64,000 nucleotides of DNA from Gemmobacter aquatilis. GTDB taxonomy: Bacteria; Pseudomonadota; Alphaproteobacteria; Rhodobacterales; Rhodobacteraceae. This document shows positions 17,025-25,041 of the stretch, in pieces (the first letter of the stretch is position 1; the number at the start of each line of letters is the position of its first letter). The stretch is from contig NZ_FOCE01000004.1 of the NCBI RefSeq assembly GCF_900110025.1, forward strand, positions 1 to 64,000, given 5' to 3'. A program made the position numbers and the translations under genes. The notes under the pieces were generated by a model, which was not told the DNA's origin, did no database searches, and was given only the letters and a program-made list of their open reading frames with translations.

Positions 17025-18160
17025 TGCGGTTTCGCTGGCACAGCGCCGCCCGGCTGATCGACGGGGCAGGGCTGGCGCATGGGCCGGGGCAGGGCACTGG
17101 CGGTGTGCTGCCCGACCGTCCGGGGGCCGCCGCCTTGCAGGCTGCATTGGGCGCAGACTGCTTTCGCATCGGCGCGGAAGATCAGCCCGCCCCGAAGCCT
17201 GGCCCGCTGCCGATTCTTGAAACCCTGTCGGGTGGCACTTCCGGTCCGCCCAAGCGCATCCGTCGCACGCAAGCGTCGTGGATCGCCAGTTTCGCGGTGA
17301 ACCACCGGCTGTTCACCCTTGGCGCCCCGGCGGCGGTGCTGGGGCGGCTGGTGCATTCGCTGGCGCTGTATGGCGCGGTGGAAACCCTGCATCTGGGTGG
17401 CACGCTGCACCTGCTCGACACGCTGCGCCCGGATCGTCAGCGCGCCGCCCTTGCCGCGCGCGGGGTTGAGATCCTGTATGCCACCCCCGCGCAACTGCGC
17501 CTGCTGGTCGAGGCGCCGGGCCCCGCCTTGCCCGGGCTGCGCCTGATCCTTGTCGGCGGCTCCAAGCTCGACCCCGGTCTGCGCGCCGCGCTGCACGCGA
17601 TTACGGCGGCCCGGATCTCCGAGTTTTACGGCGCCGCCGAGGCCAGCTTCATCACCCTTGCCGACCCTGACACTCCACCTGACAGTGTGGGCCGCCCCTA
17701 TCCCGGCGTTGGAATCGACCTTGGCAGCGGCGAAATCCGCGTCCGCTCGCCCTATCTGGCCGAAGGCTATGGCGATGGCCGCCCGGCCAACTGGCAAGAC
17801 GGCTGGCTGTGTCTTGACGAAGACGGGCGGATGGAAAACGGGTTTCTCTATCTGCTGGGCCGCCGCTCGCGCATGGTGAAGATCGCCGATCAATCAGTGC
17901 ATCCCGAGGAAATCGAGGCGCTGATGCTGACACTTGCCGGCATCACCCGCGCCGCCGTGCTGCCCCGCCAAGATCCCCTGCGCGGCCATGTGCTGGAGGC
18001 GGTGGTGATGGGCGATCCGGCCTCTGCCGATGCCATCCTTGCCACGCTGCGCGCCCGGCTTGGCCCGCTGAAGGCGCCGCGCCGCCTGCATTGGCGCGAT
18101 GACTGGCCGATGCTGCCCTCGGGCAAGCCCGACCTTGTGGCGCTGGAGCGGGATCTGTGA
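17024..18160 (+). CDS. Short AMP-dependent acyl-CoA ligase (YhfT-like?)
   Basis: A 378-residue adenylate-forming (ANL) enzyme. It has the phosphate-binding SGGTSGPPK (from residue 69), the YGAAEAS motif, the segment DGWLCLDEDGRMENG with GRRSRMVKIAD after it, and the C-terminal PSGKPD with the catalytic Lys368. The usual ANL N-terminal region of 100-150 residues before the P-loop is reduced to 68 residues, so this is a compact form. It overlaps the aldolase by one base and the thiolase by four. Ligase-thiolase pairs next to bioY occur in Bacillus (yhfT-yhfS with the BioY-family yhfU), and the same three families adjoin here. An acyl acid is the expected substrate, possibly biotin-related; that part is inference. 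Confidence 0.78.
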   Translation: MRFRWHSAARLIDGAGLAHGPGQGTGGVLPDRPGAAALQAALGADCFRIGAEDQPAPKPGPLPILETLSGGTSGPPKRIRRTQASWIASFAVNHRLFTLGAPAAVLGRLVHSLALYGAVETLHLGGTLHLLDTLRPDRQRAALAARGVEILYATPAQLRLLVEAPGPALPGLRLILVGGSKLDPGLRAALHAITAARISEFYGAAEASFITLADPDTPPDSVGRPYPGVGIDLGSGEIRVRSPYLAEGYGDGRPANWQDGWLCLDEDGRMENGFLYLLGRRSRMVKIADQSVHPEEIEALMLTLAGITRAAVLPRQDPLRGHVLEAVVMGDPASADAILATLRARLGPLKAPRRLHWRDDWPMLPSGKPDLVALERDL

Positions 18161-19239
18161 CTGCCTTTGTCATCGCCGCCCGCCGCTCGCCCGTCATTCC
18201 GCGCAATGGCGCCTTCGCGGGCCTGTTGCCGCATGACCTTGCCGCGCCGGTGATCCGGGCCGTGCTGGCCGATGCCGGGATCGAAGCGGCGCAGGTGGAC
18301 GAGTTGATCCTTGCCAATGCGCTGGGGGCAGGGGGCAACCCCGCCCGCCTTGCCGCGCTTGCCGCTGGCCTGCCCGAGCGCGTGGCGGGCCTGACGATTG
18401 ATCGGCAATGCGCGGGTGGGCTGGATGCGATCCGTCTGGCCGCCGCGCTGGTCAGCGCGGGGCAGGCGGACATCGTGCTGGCGGGCGGGGCGGAAAGCTA
18501 TTCCCGCCGCCCGCTGCGCCTTGCCACCGCGCCGGGGCAGGCGCCGGTCGCCTATGACCAGCCGCCCTTCACCCCCTGGCCCGAACGTGACCCGGACATG
18601 ACGCAGGCCGCCGCCGCTTTGGCCGCCCGTCTCGGCATCTCGCGCGCCCGGCAAGAGGCGTGGGCAATCCGCAGCCACGCCTTGGCGCTGGCGCATCCGC
18701 AGCCCGAACTCCTGCCCTTCGCGCAGGCCACCACCGATGGCTTCACCCGCCGCCTGACCCCGGCGCTGGCGGCGCGCGCGCCGGTCCTGTGCGGCACGAT
18801 CACCGCCGCCACCGCCGCCGTTGCCGCCGATGCGGTGGCCTTTGCGCTGGTCGTCTCGCCTCGCATTGCAGCCCGCGCCAGCCGCGCGCTGCGCATCGCG
18901 GCCTCAGCCACCCTCGGCGCGGCACCGGACGAACCCGGCCTCTCGCCGCTTCCGGCCATCCGTGGCGTGCTGGCCCAGACCGGCCTCACCGCCGCCGCCC
19001 TGAACCAGACCGAGCTGATGGAGGCCTATGCCGTGCAGGCGCTGGCCTGTATCGACGCGAGCGGTCTGCACCCCGAAACCGTCAACCCGCAAGGCGGGGC
19101 CCTGTCGCGCGGCCATCCGATCGGTGCTTCGGGCGCGATCCTTGTCGCCCGGCTGTTCCACAACCTGCACCATGGCTCTGGCCTTGCCGCCATCGCCGCG
19201 GCAGGCGGTATCGGCGCCGCCCTTATCCTGCAGGCATGA
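18157..19239 (+). CDS. Thiolase-fold protein with altered active site (YhfS-like?)
   Basis: A 360-residue thiolase-superfamily protein read from a GTG that overlaps the ligase stop (GTGA). The nucleophile Cys85 is present in IDRQCAGGLDAIRLA, and the SRGHPIGASGA motif supplies His320. The usual NEAF motif is MEAY (in TELMEAYAVQAL), so its Asn is lost. The usual C-terminal CxGGGxG is AAAGGIG, so the acid-base Cys is lost too. A biosynthetic or degradative thiolase normally needs all four, so the protein may carry out acyl transfer or decarboxylating condensation rather than classical thiolysis. It ends the aroQ operon and converges on bioY. Confidence 0.85.
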   Translation: MTAFVIAARRSPVIPRNGAFAGLLPHDLAAPVIRAVLADAGIEAAQVDELILANALGAGGNPARLAALAAGLPERVAGLTIDRQCAGGLDAIRLAAALVSAGQADIVLAGGAESYSRRPLRLATAPGQAPVAYDQPPFTPWPERDPDMTQAAAALAARLGISRARQEAWAIRSHALALAHPQPELLPFAQATTDGFTRRLTPALAARAPVLCGTITAATAAVAADAVAFALVVSPRIAARASRALRIAASATLGAAPDEPGLSPLPAIRGVLAQTGLTAAALNQTELMEAYAVQALACIDASGLHPETVNPQGGALSRGHPIGASGAILVARLFHNLHHGSGLAAIAAAGGIGAALILQA

Positions 19240-19241
19240 AA

Positions 19242-19265
19242 AAAGGCGGCCCGAAAGCCGCCTTT
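19242..19265. terminator. Bidirectional terminator between the thiolase gene and bioY
   Basis: AAAGGCGGC-CCGAAA-GCCGCCTTT is a nine-bp perfect stem with a six-base loop, with an A-tract on one side and T residues on the other. It lies just after the thiolase stop and 21 bp from the bioY stop, so it can end transcription from both sides. Confidence 0.88.
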
Positions 19266-19285
19266 CTGCAAATCGCATACCCGGA

Positions 19286-19828
19286 TCAGGCGCGCGACAG
19301 AACCGAGGCCGGGCGCACCCGCGCCAACCCGCGGGTGATGCCCGCCGCCAGAACGGTTTTCAGCAGATCGCCCGCAAGGAACGGCACGGCCAGCAGCGCC
19401 GCTTCCGGCAGGGTCTTGCCCAGCACCACCGACATGCCGATGATCCCGCACAGATGCATCACACCGATGCCGCCCAGCACCGCACCGGCAAAGGCCGCCA
19501 CGCCAACATCCACGCGCCACCGCTCCACCACGAAGCCCGCGACCAGTGCCGCCAGCGGGAAGCCCACCAGATAGCCCGCCGTCGGCGAGACGAACACGCC
19601 CAGCCCACCACGCCCACCGGCCAGCAACGGCAGCCCCAGCGCCACCAGCGTCAGGAACAGCAGCACGGCCAGAAGGCCACGCCTGGTCCCCAGCACGGTG
19701 CCGCACAGCATTATGCCCAACGATTGCGCCGTGATCGGCACGCCGGAAATCAGATCGATCTTGGGCACCAGCCCCAGCACCGCGATCAGCGCCGCAAACA
19801 GCGCGATATGGGTCAGATTGCGTTCCAT
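19286..19828 (-). CDS. bioY: Biotin-specific S component BioY of an ECF transporter
   Basis: BioY is the membrane protein that captures biotin for the energy-coupling-factor transporter. The 180-residue protein has six hydrophobic segments and the BioY signatures VPITAQSLGIMLCG and GGRGGLGVFVSPTAGYLVGF. GAGGAG lies about eight bases before the start. It is the last gene of bioM-bioN-bioY, 13 bp after bioN. Biotin is needed in this window for the carboxylase encoded by pccA/pccB. No biotin synthesis genes are present here. Confidence 0.95.
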   Translation of the reverse strand: MERNLTHIALFAALIAVLGLVPKIDLISGVPITAQSLGIMLCGTVLGTRRGLLAVLLFLTLVALGLPLLAGGRGGLGVFVSPTAGYLVGFPLAALVAGFVVERWRVDVGVAAFAGAVLGGIGVMHLCGIIGMSVVLGKTLPEAALLAVPFLAGDLLKTVLAAGITRGLARVRPASVLSRA

Positions 19829-19841
19829 TATTTCTGTCTCC

Positions 19842-20438
19842 TCACAGCCCGCCTCGCGCGCGCAAGGCTTCGGCTACATGATCTGCGTCATCCAGTGCAA
19901 CCAGTGCCAGCGGCAGCACGATCTTCGCGCCCACCCGCCGGGGGCTGCGCGCGCGCCATGCCTGCATCAGCTGCGACATTTTGTCCAGCAAAACCGGCGT
20001 AAACCGGATCACCAGCGCCATGGCCAAGGCCACCGCGCGCGGGTTTGCCCCCACAAACCGCAGCGGCGCCAGACCGCGCTCCACCAGCGCCAGCATGTCA
20101 TCCAGCCGCGTGGTCATCGTCACCAGATTGGCCAGCCCGACCGCAAAAGCCATGCGCGCGGCCAGCAGCACAGCGCGCGCCAGCTCCGCCTGCCACAGGT
20201 GCCACAGTGCCAGAATTGCAAAGAACGGCCAAAGCCCCGACAGCATCCGCGCGCCATGCGCTGCAAAGCGAAGCCCCAGCGCCAGATAGACCAGCGCCAG
20301 CGCCAGAAGTGCGCCGACCACCAGCCGCCAGTCCTGCAGCGGAAAGATCAGCGCCGTTCCCAGCGCCACGGCTGCCAGCTTTGCCCCCACCGGCCAGCGA
20401 TGCGCCGCCGTCTCAACCGGCGAGGTCAGCGTCAGCAT
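19842..20438 (-). CDS. bioN: ECF transporter transmembrane component BioN (EcfT)
   Basis: A 198-residue integral membrane coupling protein of the biotin ECF transporter. It has four to five hydrophobic segments and the two cytoplasmic coupling motifs of EcfT proteins: ARS in QAWRARSPRR and ARG in EALRARGG at the extreme C-terminus, which contact the ATPase. It overlaps the bioM 3' end by 26 bp and precedes bioY by 13 bp, giving the BioMNY transporter of Rhodobacter type. Confidence 0.93.
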   Translation of the reverse strand: MLTLTSPVETAAHRWPVGAKLAAVALGTALIFPLQDWRLVVGALLALALVYLALGLRFAAHGARMLSGLWPFFAILALWHLWQAELARAVLLAARMAFAVGLANLVTMTTRLDDMLALVERGLAPLRFVGANPRAVALAMALVIRFTPVLLDKMSQLMQAWRARSPRRVGAKIVLPLALVALDDADHVAEALRARGGL

Positions 20439-21132
20439 CCGTGCCCCCGATCCGCTCCATCTCGGCCCGAAACGCCGCCAGAACCGGCGTGGCCGCGCCG
20501 TCCATCGCCACCCGGCCTGCCTCGAGCCAGATCACCCGGTCGCAACCCGCCACCGCCGCCGGGTCATGGCTGATCGTCACCAGCCGCTGCGGCAGTGCCG
20601 CCAGCCGCCGCGTGAGCCGGATCTGCAGCGGCAGATCCAGAGCCGCAAAGGGTTCGTCCAGCAGAATCGTGCCCGGTGCCATCAGCAGGATCGCCATCAG
20701 GCACAGCCACTGCTTCTGCCCCTGGCTCAGCGCCTGCACCGGCTGCCCGGCCCAGTCGCCTCGCCCCTCGGCCTCCAGCGCAGCGCACACCCGCGCCGCC
20801 GCCTCGGACCGGCTCAAGCCTTGCTGCACCAGACCGAAGGCCAGCTCTTCTGCCACGGTCGGAAAGATGATCTGATGATCCGGGTTCTGGAACAGGATGC
20901 CGACCGCTGCCAGCGCCGCGCGGCGATCCTTCGCCGGGTCTACCCCGCCCAGCCGCACCGTGCCCGCTGTCGGCGCCACCAACCCCGCCATCAGCCGCAA
21001 CAGGGTGGTCTTGCCAGATCCGTTGCGCCCGACAATCCCGATGCGCTGCTCCTGCAGATCCAGCGAGATGCCGTGCAGGATCGGCTTGCCCGCAACGGCA
21101 AATGCCACCCCCTGCAACACGATCCCGTTCAT
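20413..21132 (-). CDS. bioM: ECF transporter ATPase BioM
   Basis: A 239-residue ABC ATPase energising biotin uptake. It has the Walker A GRNGSGKTT (about residue 32), the Q-loop FQNPDHQ typical of ECF ATPases, the signature LSQGQKQ, the Walker B TILLDEP and the switch His in TISHD. The start at 21132 has GGAGGG five bases upstream; a longer open frame to 21222 carries no family features. It heads the bioMNY operon. I saw no obvious BirA-like operator upstream. Confidence 0.93.
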   Translation of the reverse strand: MNGIVLQGVAFAVAGKPILHGISLDLQEQRIGIVGRNGSGKTTLLRLMAGLVAPTAGTVRLGGVDPAKDRRAALAAVGILFQNPDHQIIFPTVAEELAFGLVQQGLSRSEAAARVCAALEAEGRGDWAGQPVQALSQGQKQWLCLMAILLMAPGTILLDEPFAALDLPLQIRLTRRLAALPQRLVTISHDPAAVAGCDRVIWLEAGRVAMDGAATPVLAAFRAEMERIGGTDADADLAG

Positions 21133-21185
21133 GCACCCTCCAGCTGCTGGCGCCCGAATACCGCCCACGCCGCAGCCGCACAATG

Positions 21186-21209
21186 AAAAAGGGAGGCCGC
21201 AGCCCCCCT
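21186..21209 (-). terminator. Terminator downstream of gabT
   Basis: On the minus strand a GGGGGGC-TGCG-GCCTCCC hairpin with one mismatch is followed by five T residues. It lies 41 bp after the gabT stop and before the bioM start, separating the two units. Confidence 0.75.
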
Positions 21210-21249
21210 CTGTCTTCTGCACAAGGCGGCCCGAAGGGGGCCGCGCCCG

Positions 21250-22527
21250 TCAGCCAAGCCGGGCCGCCGCGACGGATTCTTCCAGAATCCCCATCGCCTC
21301 GGCGAAATGCGCCTCGGGGATGGTGATCGGCGCCAGGAAGCGGATCACGTTGCCATAAACGCCGCAGGTCAGCAGAATCAGCCCGCGCTTCAGCGCCTCC
21401 AGCCGCACCCGGCCGGTAAAGCCCGCGTCCGGCTCCTTGGTACCGGGATTGGCAAATTCCACCGCCACCATGAAGCCGGGGCCGCGAATGTCGCAGATCT
21501 CCGGGGTGGTGGCGCGGATCGCCTCCAGCTTCTGCTTCAGCCGCGAGCCGAGTTCGGTGGCCCGGGCACAGAGGTCTTCTTCCTCGATCACGTCCAGCAC
21601 GGCGTTGGCCGCAGCAATCCCCAGCGGGTTGCCGCCGTAGGTGCCGCCCAGCCCGCCCGGATTGGCCGCATCCATGATCTCGGCGCGCCCGGTCACGGCG
21701 GCCAGCGGCAGGCCACCGGCCAGCCCCTTGGCCATGGTGGTGATGTCGGCGGCCACGTCATGGCCATGCATCGCGAACAGCGTGCCGGTGCGGGCAAAGC
21801 CGGTCTGCACCTCGTCGGCGATCATCAGGATGCCATGCTTGTCGCACAGCGCACGAATCGCCTTCACCAGATCGGCCGGTGCCGGGTAGAAGCCGCCTTC
21901 GCCCTGAACCGGCTCGAAGATGATCGCAGCGACGCGCGCCGGGTCCACATCGGCCTTGAACAGTTTTTCGATCCCGGCCATCGCATCGGCGGTGGAAATG
22001 CCGTGCACGTCCTGCGGGAAGGGCACATGGAAGACATCGGGCATCATCGTGCCGAAGCCTTTCTTGTAAGGCTCTACCTTGCCGGTCAGCGTCATGCCCA
22101 TGAAGGTCCGACCGTGGAAGGCCCCGCCAAAGGCGATGACGGCATTGCGCCCGGTGGCCACGCGCGCGATCTTCACCGCATTCTCGCAGGCTTCCGCGCC
22201 GGTGGTCACGAAGATCGTCTTTTTCTTGAAATCACCCGGGACAGCGGCATTCAGCCGTTCGGCCAGACGGATATAGTTTTCATAGGGCAGAACCTGATGG
22301 CAGGTATGCGTAAAGCGGCTCATCTGTTCGGTGACCGCCGCCATGACCTTGGGGTGGCAATGGCCGGTATTCACCACCGCGATGCCCGCCGCGAAGTCGA
22401 TATAGCGGTTGCCCTCGATATCCCAGACTTCCGAATTCAGCGCGCGTTCGGCGTAGATCTGGGTCTGCATCCCGACCCCGCGCGAAATCGCCTCGTCCCG
22501 GCGCTTGGCCACATCCGTGTTCAGCAT
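21250..22527 (-). CDS. gabT: 4-aminobutyrate aminotransferase
   Basis: GabT moves the amino group of GABA to 2-oxoglutarate, giving succinate semialdehyde; it uses PLP. The 425-residue class III aminotransferase shows TGAEACENAVKIAR, FHGRTFMGMTLTGK, FEPVQGEGGF, IADEVQTGFARTG and the PLP-lysine motif TTMAKGLAGG with Lys267. It is preceded by a 195-bp gap with palindromes and then by a GlxA-type regulator on the same strand, which may control it. A succinate-semialdehyde dehydrogenase gene lies much further on (49.1 kb) in another operon. Confidence 0.93.
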   Translation of the reverse strand: MLNTDVAKRRDEAISRGVGMQTQIYAERALNSEVWDIEGNRYIDFAAGIAVVNTGHCHPKVMAAVTEQMSRFTHTCHQVLPYENYIRLAERLNAAVPGDFKKKTIFVTTGAEACENAVKIARVATGRNAVIAFGGAFHGRTFMGMTLTGKVEPYKKGFGTMMPDVFHVPFPQDVHGISTADAMAGIEKLFKADVDPARVAAIIFEPVQGEGGFYPAPADLVKAIRALCDKHGILMIADEVQTGFARTGTLFAMHGHDVAADITTMAKGLAGGLPLAAVTGRAEIMDAANPGGLGGTYGGNPLGIAAANAVLDVIEEEDLCARATELGSRLKQKLEAIRATTPEICDIRGPGFMVAVEFANPGTKEPDAGFTGRVRLEALKRGLILLTCGVYGNVIRFLAPITIPEAHFAEAMGILEESVAAARLG

Positions 22528-22580
22528 GGTTTTCCCTCTCCGGCCCGAATGTCAGCTTTGCGCGGGCCCTGCGCCGCAGA

Positions 22581-22592
22581 TTTTGATCAAAA
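22581..22592. promoter_or_regulatory. Palindrome upstream of gabT
   Basis: TTTTGATCAAAA is a perfect 12-bp palindrome 54 bp before the gabT start, a position suited to an operator or activator site. The binding protein is unknown; the adjacent GlxA-type regulator is the obvious candidate. Confidence 0.4.
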
Positions 22593-22697
22593 ATGGGCGC
22601 CACATCAACCGGAATTGCGACATGACACCATGCAGAAAGGACATATCCCGAGCGATCCTTCTGCACAGAACCATAGCGCAGCGCGCGGTCGCCGTTC

Positions 22698-22718
22698 CGA
22701 TTTTTCGCAGAAAAATCG
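22698..22718. repeat. Perfect inverted repeat just after the GlxA-type regulator gene
   Basis: CGATTTTTC-GCA-GAAAAATCG has nine-bp perfect arms and a three-base spacer, and ends five bp from the regulator stop. Another imperfect inverted repeat, GCAGAAAGGA...TCCTTCTGC, lies at 22632-22664. It could be a terminator stem for the regulator gene or an operator for gabT. Confidence 0.5.
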
Positions 22719-22722
22719 CCCC

Positions 22723-23745
22723 TCAGGCGCCGAAATGCGAAAACCGATAGGGCGAAACCCCGTATTTCTTGCGGAAGCTCTTGGAAAAATGGCTGGACGA
22801 GGCATAGCCGCAGGCCACTGCCACTTCGGTCACGCTCATATCCGTTTCCGCCAGCAGCGCGCGGCCATGCTGCAGCCGCAGGTCGTTCATGTAGCGCACC
22901 GGCGTCACGCCAAGATAACGGTTGAACAGCCGCTCGATCTGGCGGCGCGATACGCCCAGATGATCGGCGCAGGCATCCAGATCGAACTCTTCCTCGATCC
23001 GCGCCTCCAGAAAGGCCACCGCCTTGATCAGCTTCTCGTTGCGCGTGCCCAGCCGGGCGGCCAGCGAGGTGATTTGCTCATCCTCTTCCGTGCGCCGCTG
23101 GGTCAGCAGGCACATGTTCATCACTTCCTGGCTCAGTTGCGCGCCGTAGCGGTCGTGGATCAGCTTCAGCATCAGGTCCGCCGCCGCCACCCCGCCCGCG
23201 CAGGTCACGATGCGGTCCTCGATGCAGAACACCTGTCGGGCCGGTTCCAGATCGGGGAAGGTTTCGGTAAAGCCCGACAGGTTTTCCCAATGCAGCGTGA
23301 AACGCCGCCCCTTCAGGATGCCCGCCCTCGCCAGCGCATAGGCCCCGGTGCAAAGCCCCCCTACAGTGCGCCCGCGCCGCCATTGCCCGCGCACCCAATC
23401 CGCGAGCGACGCGGTAATCTGCGTCTCCGGCTCCACCCCGCCGCAGATCAGCACATAGCCCGGCGGCGGTGCCTCGGGCAGGGTACCCTCGGTCATCACC
23501 GGCACACCGTTGGAACAGACGACCGGCTGCCCCCCTTCCGAATAGGTGCGCCAGCGGAACAGGATCTGCCCGGTCAGCTGGTTTGCCACCCGCAGCGGTT
23601 CGATCGCCGAGGTGAAGGCCAGCATGGTGAATTTGGGCACCAGAACAAAGGTCACCGAAACGGGTTCGGTCACCTTCGGCAGCGTCACATGCGCCACCCC
23701 CCGCGCCACGAATTTGCGGGAATCGTCTGTTTCGGTCTCGGCCAT
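22723..23745 (-). CDS. GlxA-family transcriptional regulator (PfpI-like domain plus AraC helix-turn-helix)
   Basis: A 340-residue regulator. Residues 25-200 form a DJ-1/PfpI-like class I amidotransferase domain with LCTGAYALARAGIL around the nucleophile position. Residues 225-340 form an AraC DNA-binding domain (CADHLGVSRRQIERLFNRYL and ACGYASSSHFSKSFRKKYGV). Relatives sense amino compounds such as arginine, carnitine or glycine betaine. It is followed on the same strand by gabT, so control of GABA or related amine use is a fair guess. Its own inducer cannot be read from the sequence. Confidence 0.9.
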   Translation of the reverse strand: MAETETDDSRKFVARGVAHVTLPKVTEPVSVTFVLVPKFTMLAFTSAIEPLRVANQLTGQILFRWRTYSEGGQPVVCSNGVPVMTEGTLPEAPPPGYVLICGGVEPETQITASLADWVRGQWRRGRTVGGLCTGAYALARAGILKGRRFTLHWENLSGFTETFPDLEPARQVFCIEDRIVTCAGGVAAADLMLKLIHDRYGAQLSQEVMNMCLLTQRRTEEDEQITSLAARLGTRNEKLIKAVAFLEARIEEEFDLDACADHLGVSRRQIERLFNRYLGVTPVRYMNDLRLQHGRALLAETDMSVTEVAVACGYASSSHFSKSFRKKYGVSPYRFSHFGA

Positions 23746-23883
23746 CCCGGCTGCCCTAACCCGCCCTGTGCTTCACTGCAAGCATAGCGAAAATTCTGCG
23801 ACCAGCCCCGAGTCTTTCTGCGAATCTTTACCGGCGATTAACCAATGCCGGGTCAAGTGAAAGGGCGCATGAGGAGCAGCCGG

Positions 23884-25041
23884 ATGGAGGATGGTTTGGA
23901 CTGTGACCCCACACCCCACACCCCACCCACCACGGATCAGGATCGCCTTGCCCGGCTGCGCCTCATCCGTTCGCGCCGCGTTGGGCCGGTGACCTATCAC
24001 CGGCTCGTCGCCGAACACGGCTCGGCCAGCGCCGCGCTGGCGGCTCTGCCAGACATTGCCCGCGCCTCGGGCGTGCAGGACTATCAGCCCTGTCCGCCCG
24101 AGGTCGCGCTGCACGAGGCGCGCGCTGCCCGCGCCGCCCGGGCGCGGATGCTCTGCCCCGGCGAACCGTTCTATCCGGCCGCGCTGGCCACCTTGCCCGA
24201 TGCGCCGCCTGTGTTGTGGCTGCGCGGTGACCCGCGCCTGCTGGCCCGCCCGATGGTGGCGCTGGTCGGCGCGCGCAATGCCTCCAGCCTCGGGTTGCGC
24301 ATGGCCCGACGTCTGGCCGAGGCGCTGACCGAAGCGGGGTTCGTTGTCACCTCGGGCCTTGCCCGCGGCATTGATGCCGAAGCCCATGCCGCCGCGCTTG
24401 TCGGGGGCACCGTGGCGGTGCTGGCCGGGGGCGTCGATGTGATCTATCCCAGCGAAAACGCGACACTGGCCGCGCAGATCGCCGCGCAGGGCTGCCTGAT
24501 TTCCGAACAACCCCCGGGGCTGGAGCCGCAGGCGCGCCATTTCCCGCTGCGCAATCGCATCATCTCGGGCATGGCCCGCGCCGTGGTGGTGGTCGAGGCG
24601 GCGGCGCGCTCCGGCTCACTGCTCACCGCGAAAGACGCCGCCGATCAGGGGCGCGAGGTTCTGGCGGTGCCGGGCCATCCGTTCGATGCCCGTGCCGCCG
24701 GCTGTAACCAGTTGATCCGCGAAGGGGCGACCCTGGTCCGCTCTGCCGCCGATGTGATCGAGCTGCTGGGTGGCGTGCCCAAGCCTGAAACGCAGGCGCA
24801 TCTCGGCCTGCAGGAGCGGCCCGGCCCAATACTCGGCCCGACACCCGCCCGCCGCCCGCTGCGCGACATTGCCGCGCTGCACCGCCTGATCCTCGATCGC
24901 CTCAGCCCCAGTCCGCTGGCCGAAGACCAATTGATCCGCGATCTTGCGGTGCCCGCGCATGAGGTTGCGCCCCAATTGCTGACGCTGGAGCTGGAGGGCA
25001 AGCTGATCCGACAGCCCGGTGGGCTGCTGTCACGCAGTTAA
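23884..25041 (+). CDS. dprA: DNA-processing protein DprA
   Basis: DprA protects incoming single-stranded DNA and loads RecA during natural transformation; it is also common in species not known to be competent. The 385-residue protein has an N-terminal helical (SAM-like) region, the Rossmann-like core with GARNASSLGLRMARRLAEA, TSGLARGIDAEAHAAAL, AGGVDVIYPSEN and then FPLRNRIISGMARAVVVVEA, and a C-terminal winged helix (LLTLELEGKLIRQPGG). The start at 23884 follows GAGGAG; an upstream in-frame ATG at 23845 is less well placed. Its stop overlaps the convergent small gene by three bases. Confidence 0.94.
   Translation: MEDGLDCDPTPHTPPTTDQDRLARLRLIRSRRVGPVTYHRLVAEHGSASAALAALPDIARASGVQDYQPCPPEVALHEARAARAARARMLCPGEPFYPAALATLPDAPPVLWLRGDPRLLARPMVALVGARNASSLGLRMARRLAEALTEAGFVVTSGLARGIDAEAHAAALVGGTVAVLAGGVDVIYPSENATLAAQIAAQGCLISEQPPGLEPQARHFPLRNRIISGMARAVVVVEAAARSGSLLTAKDAADQGREVLAVPGHPFDARAAGCNQLIREGATLVRSAADVIELLGGVPKPETQAHLGLQERPGPILGPTPARRPLRDIAALHRLILDRLSPSPLAEDQLIRDLAVPAHEVAPQLLTLELEGKLIRQPGGLLSRS

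Noticed and set aside
21307-23787. An 826-codon frame antisense to gabT and the GlxA-type regulator
   Set aside because: It spans two well-supported genes and their gap, with low-complexity composition; a GC-bias artefact.
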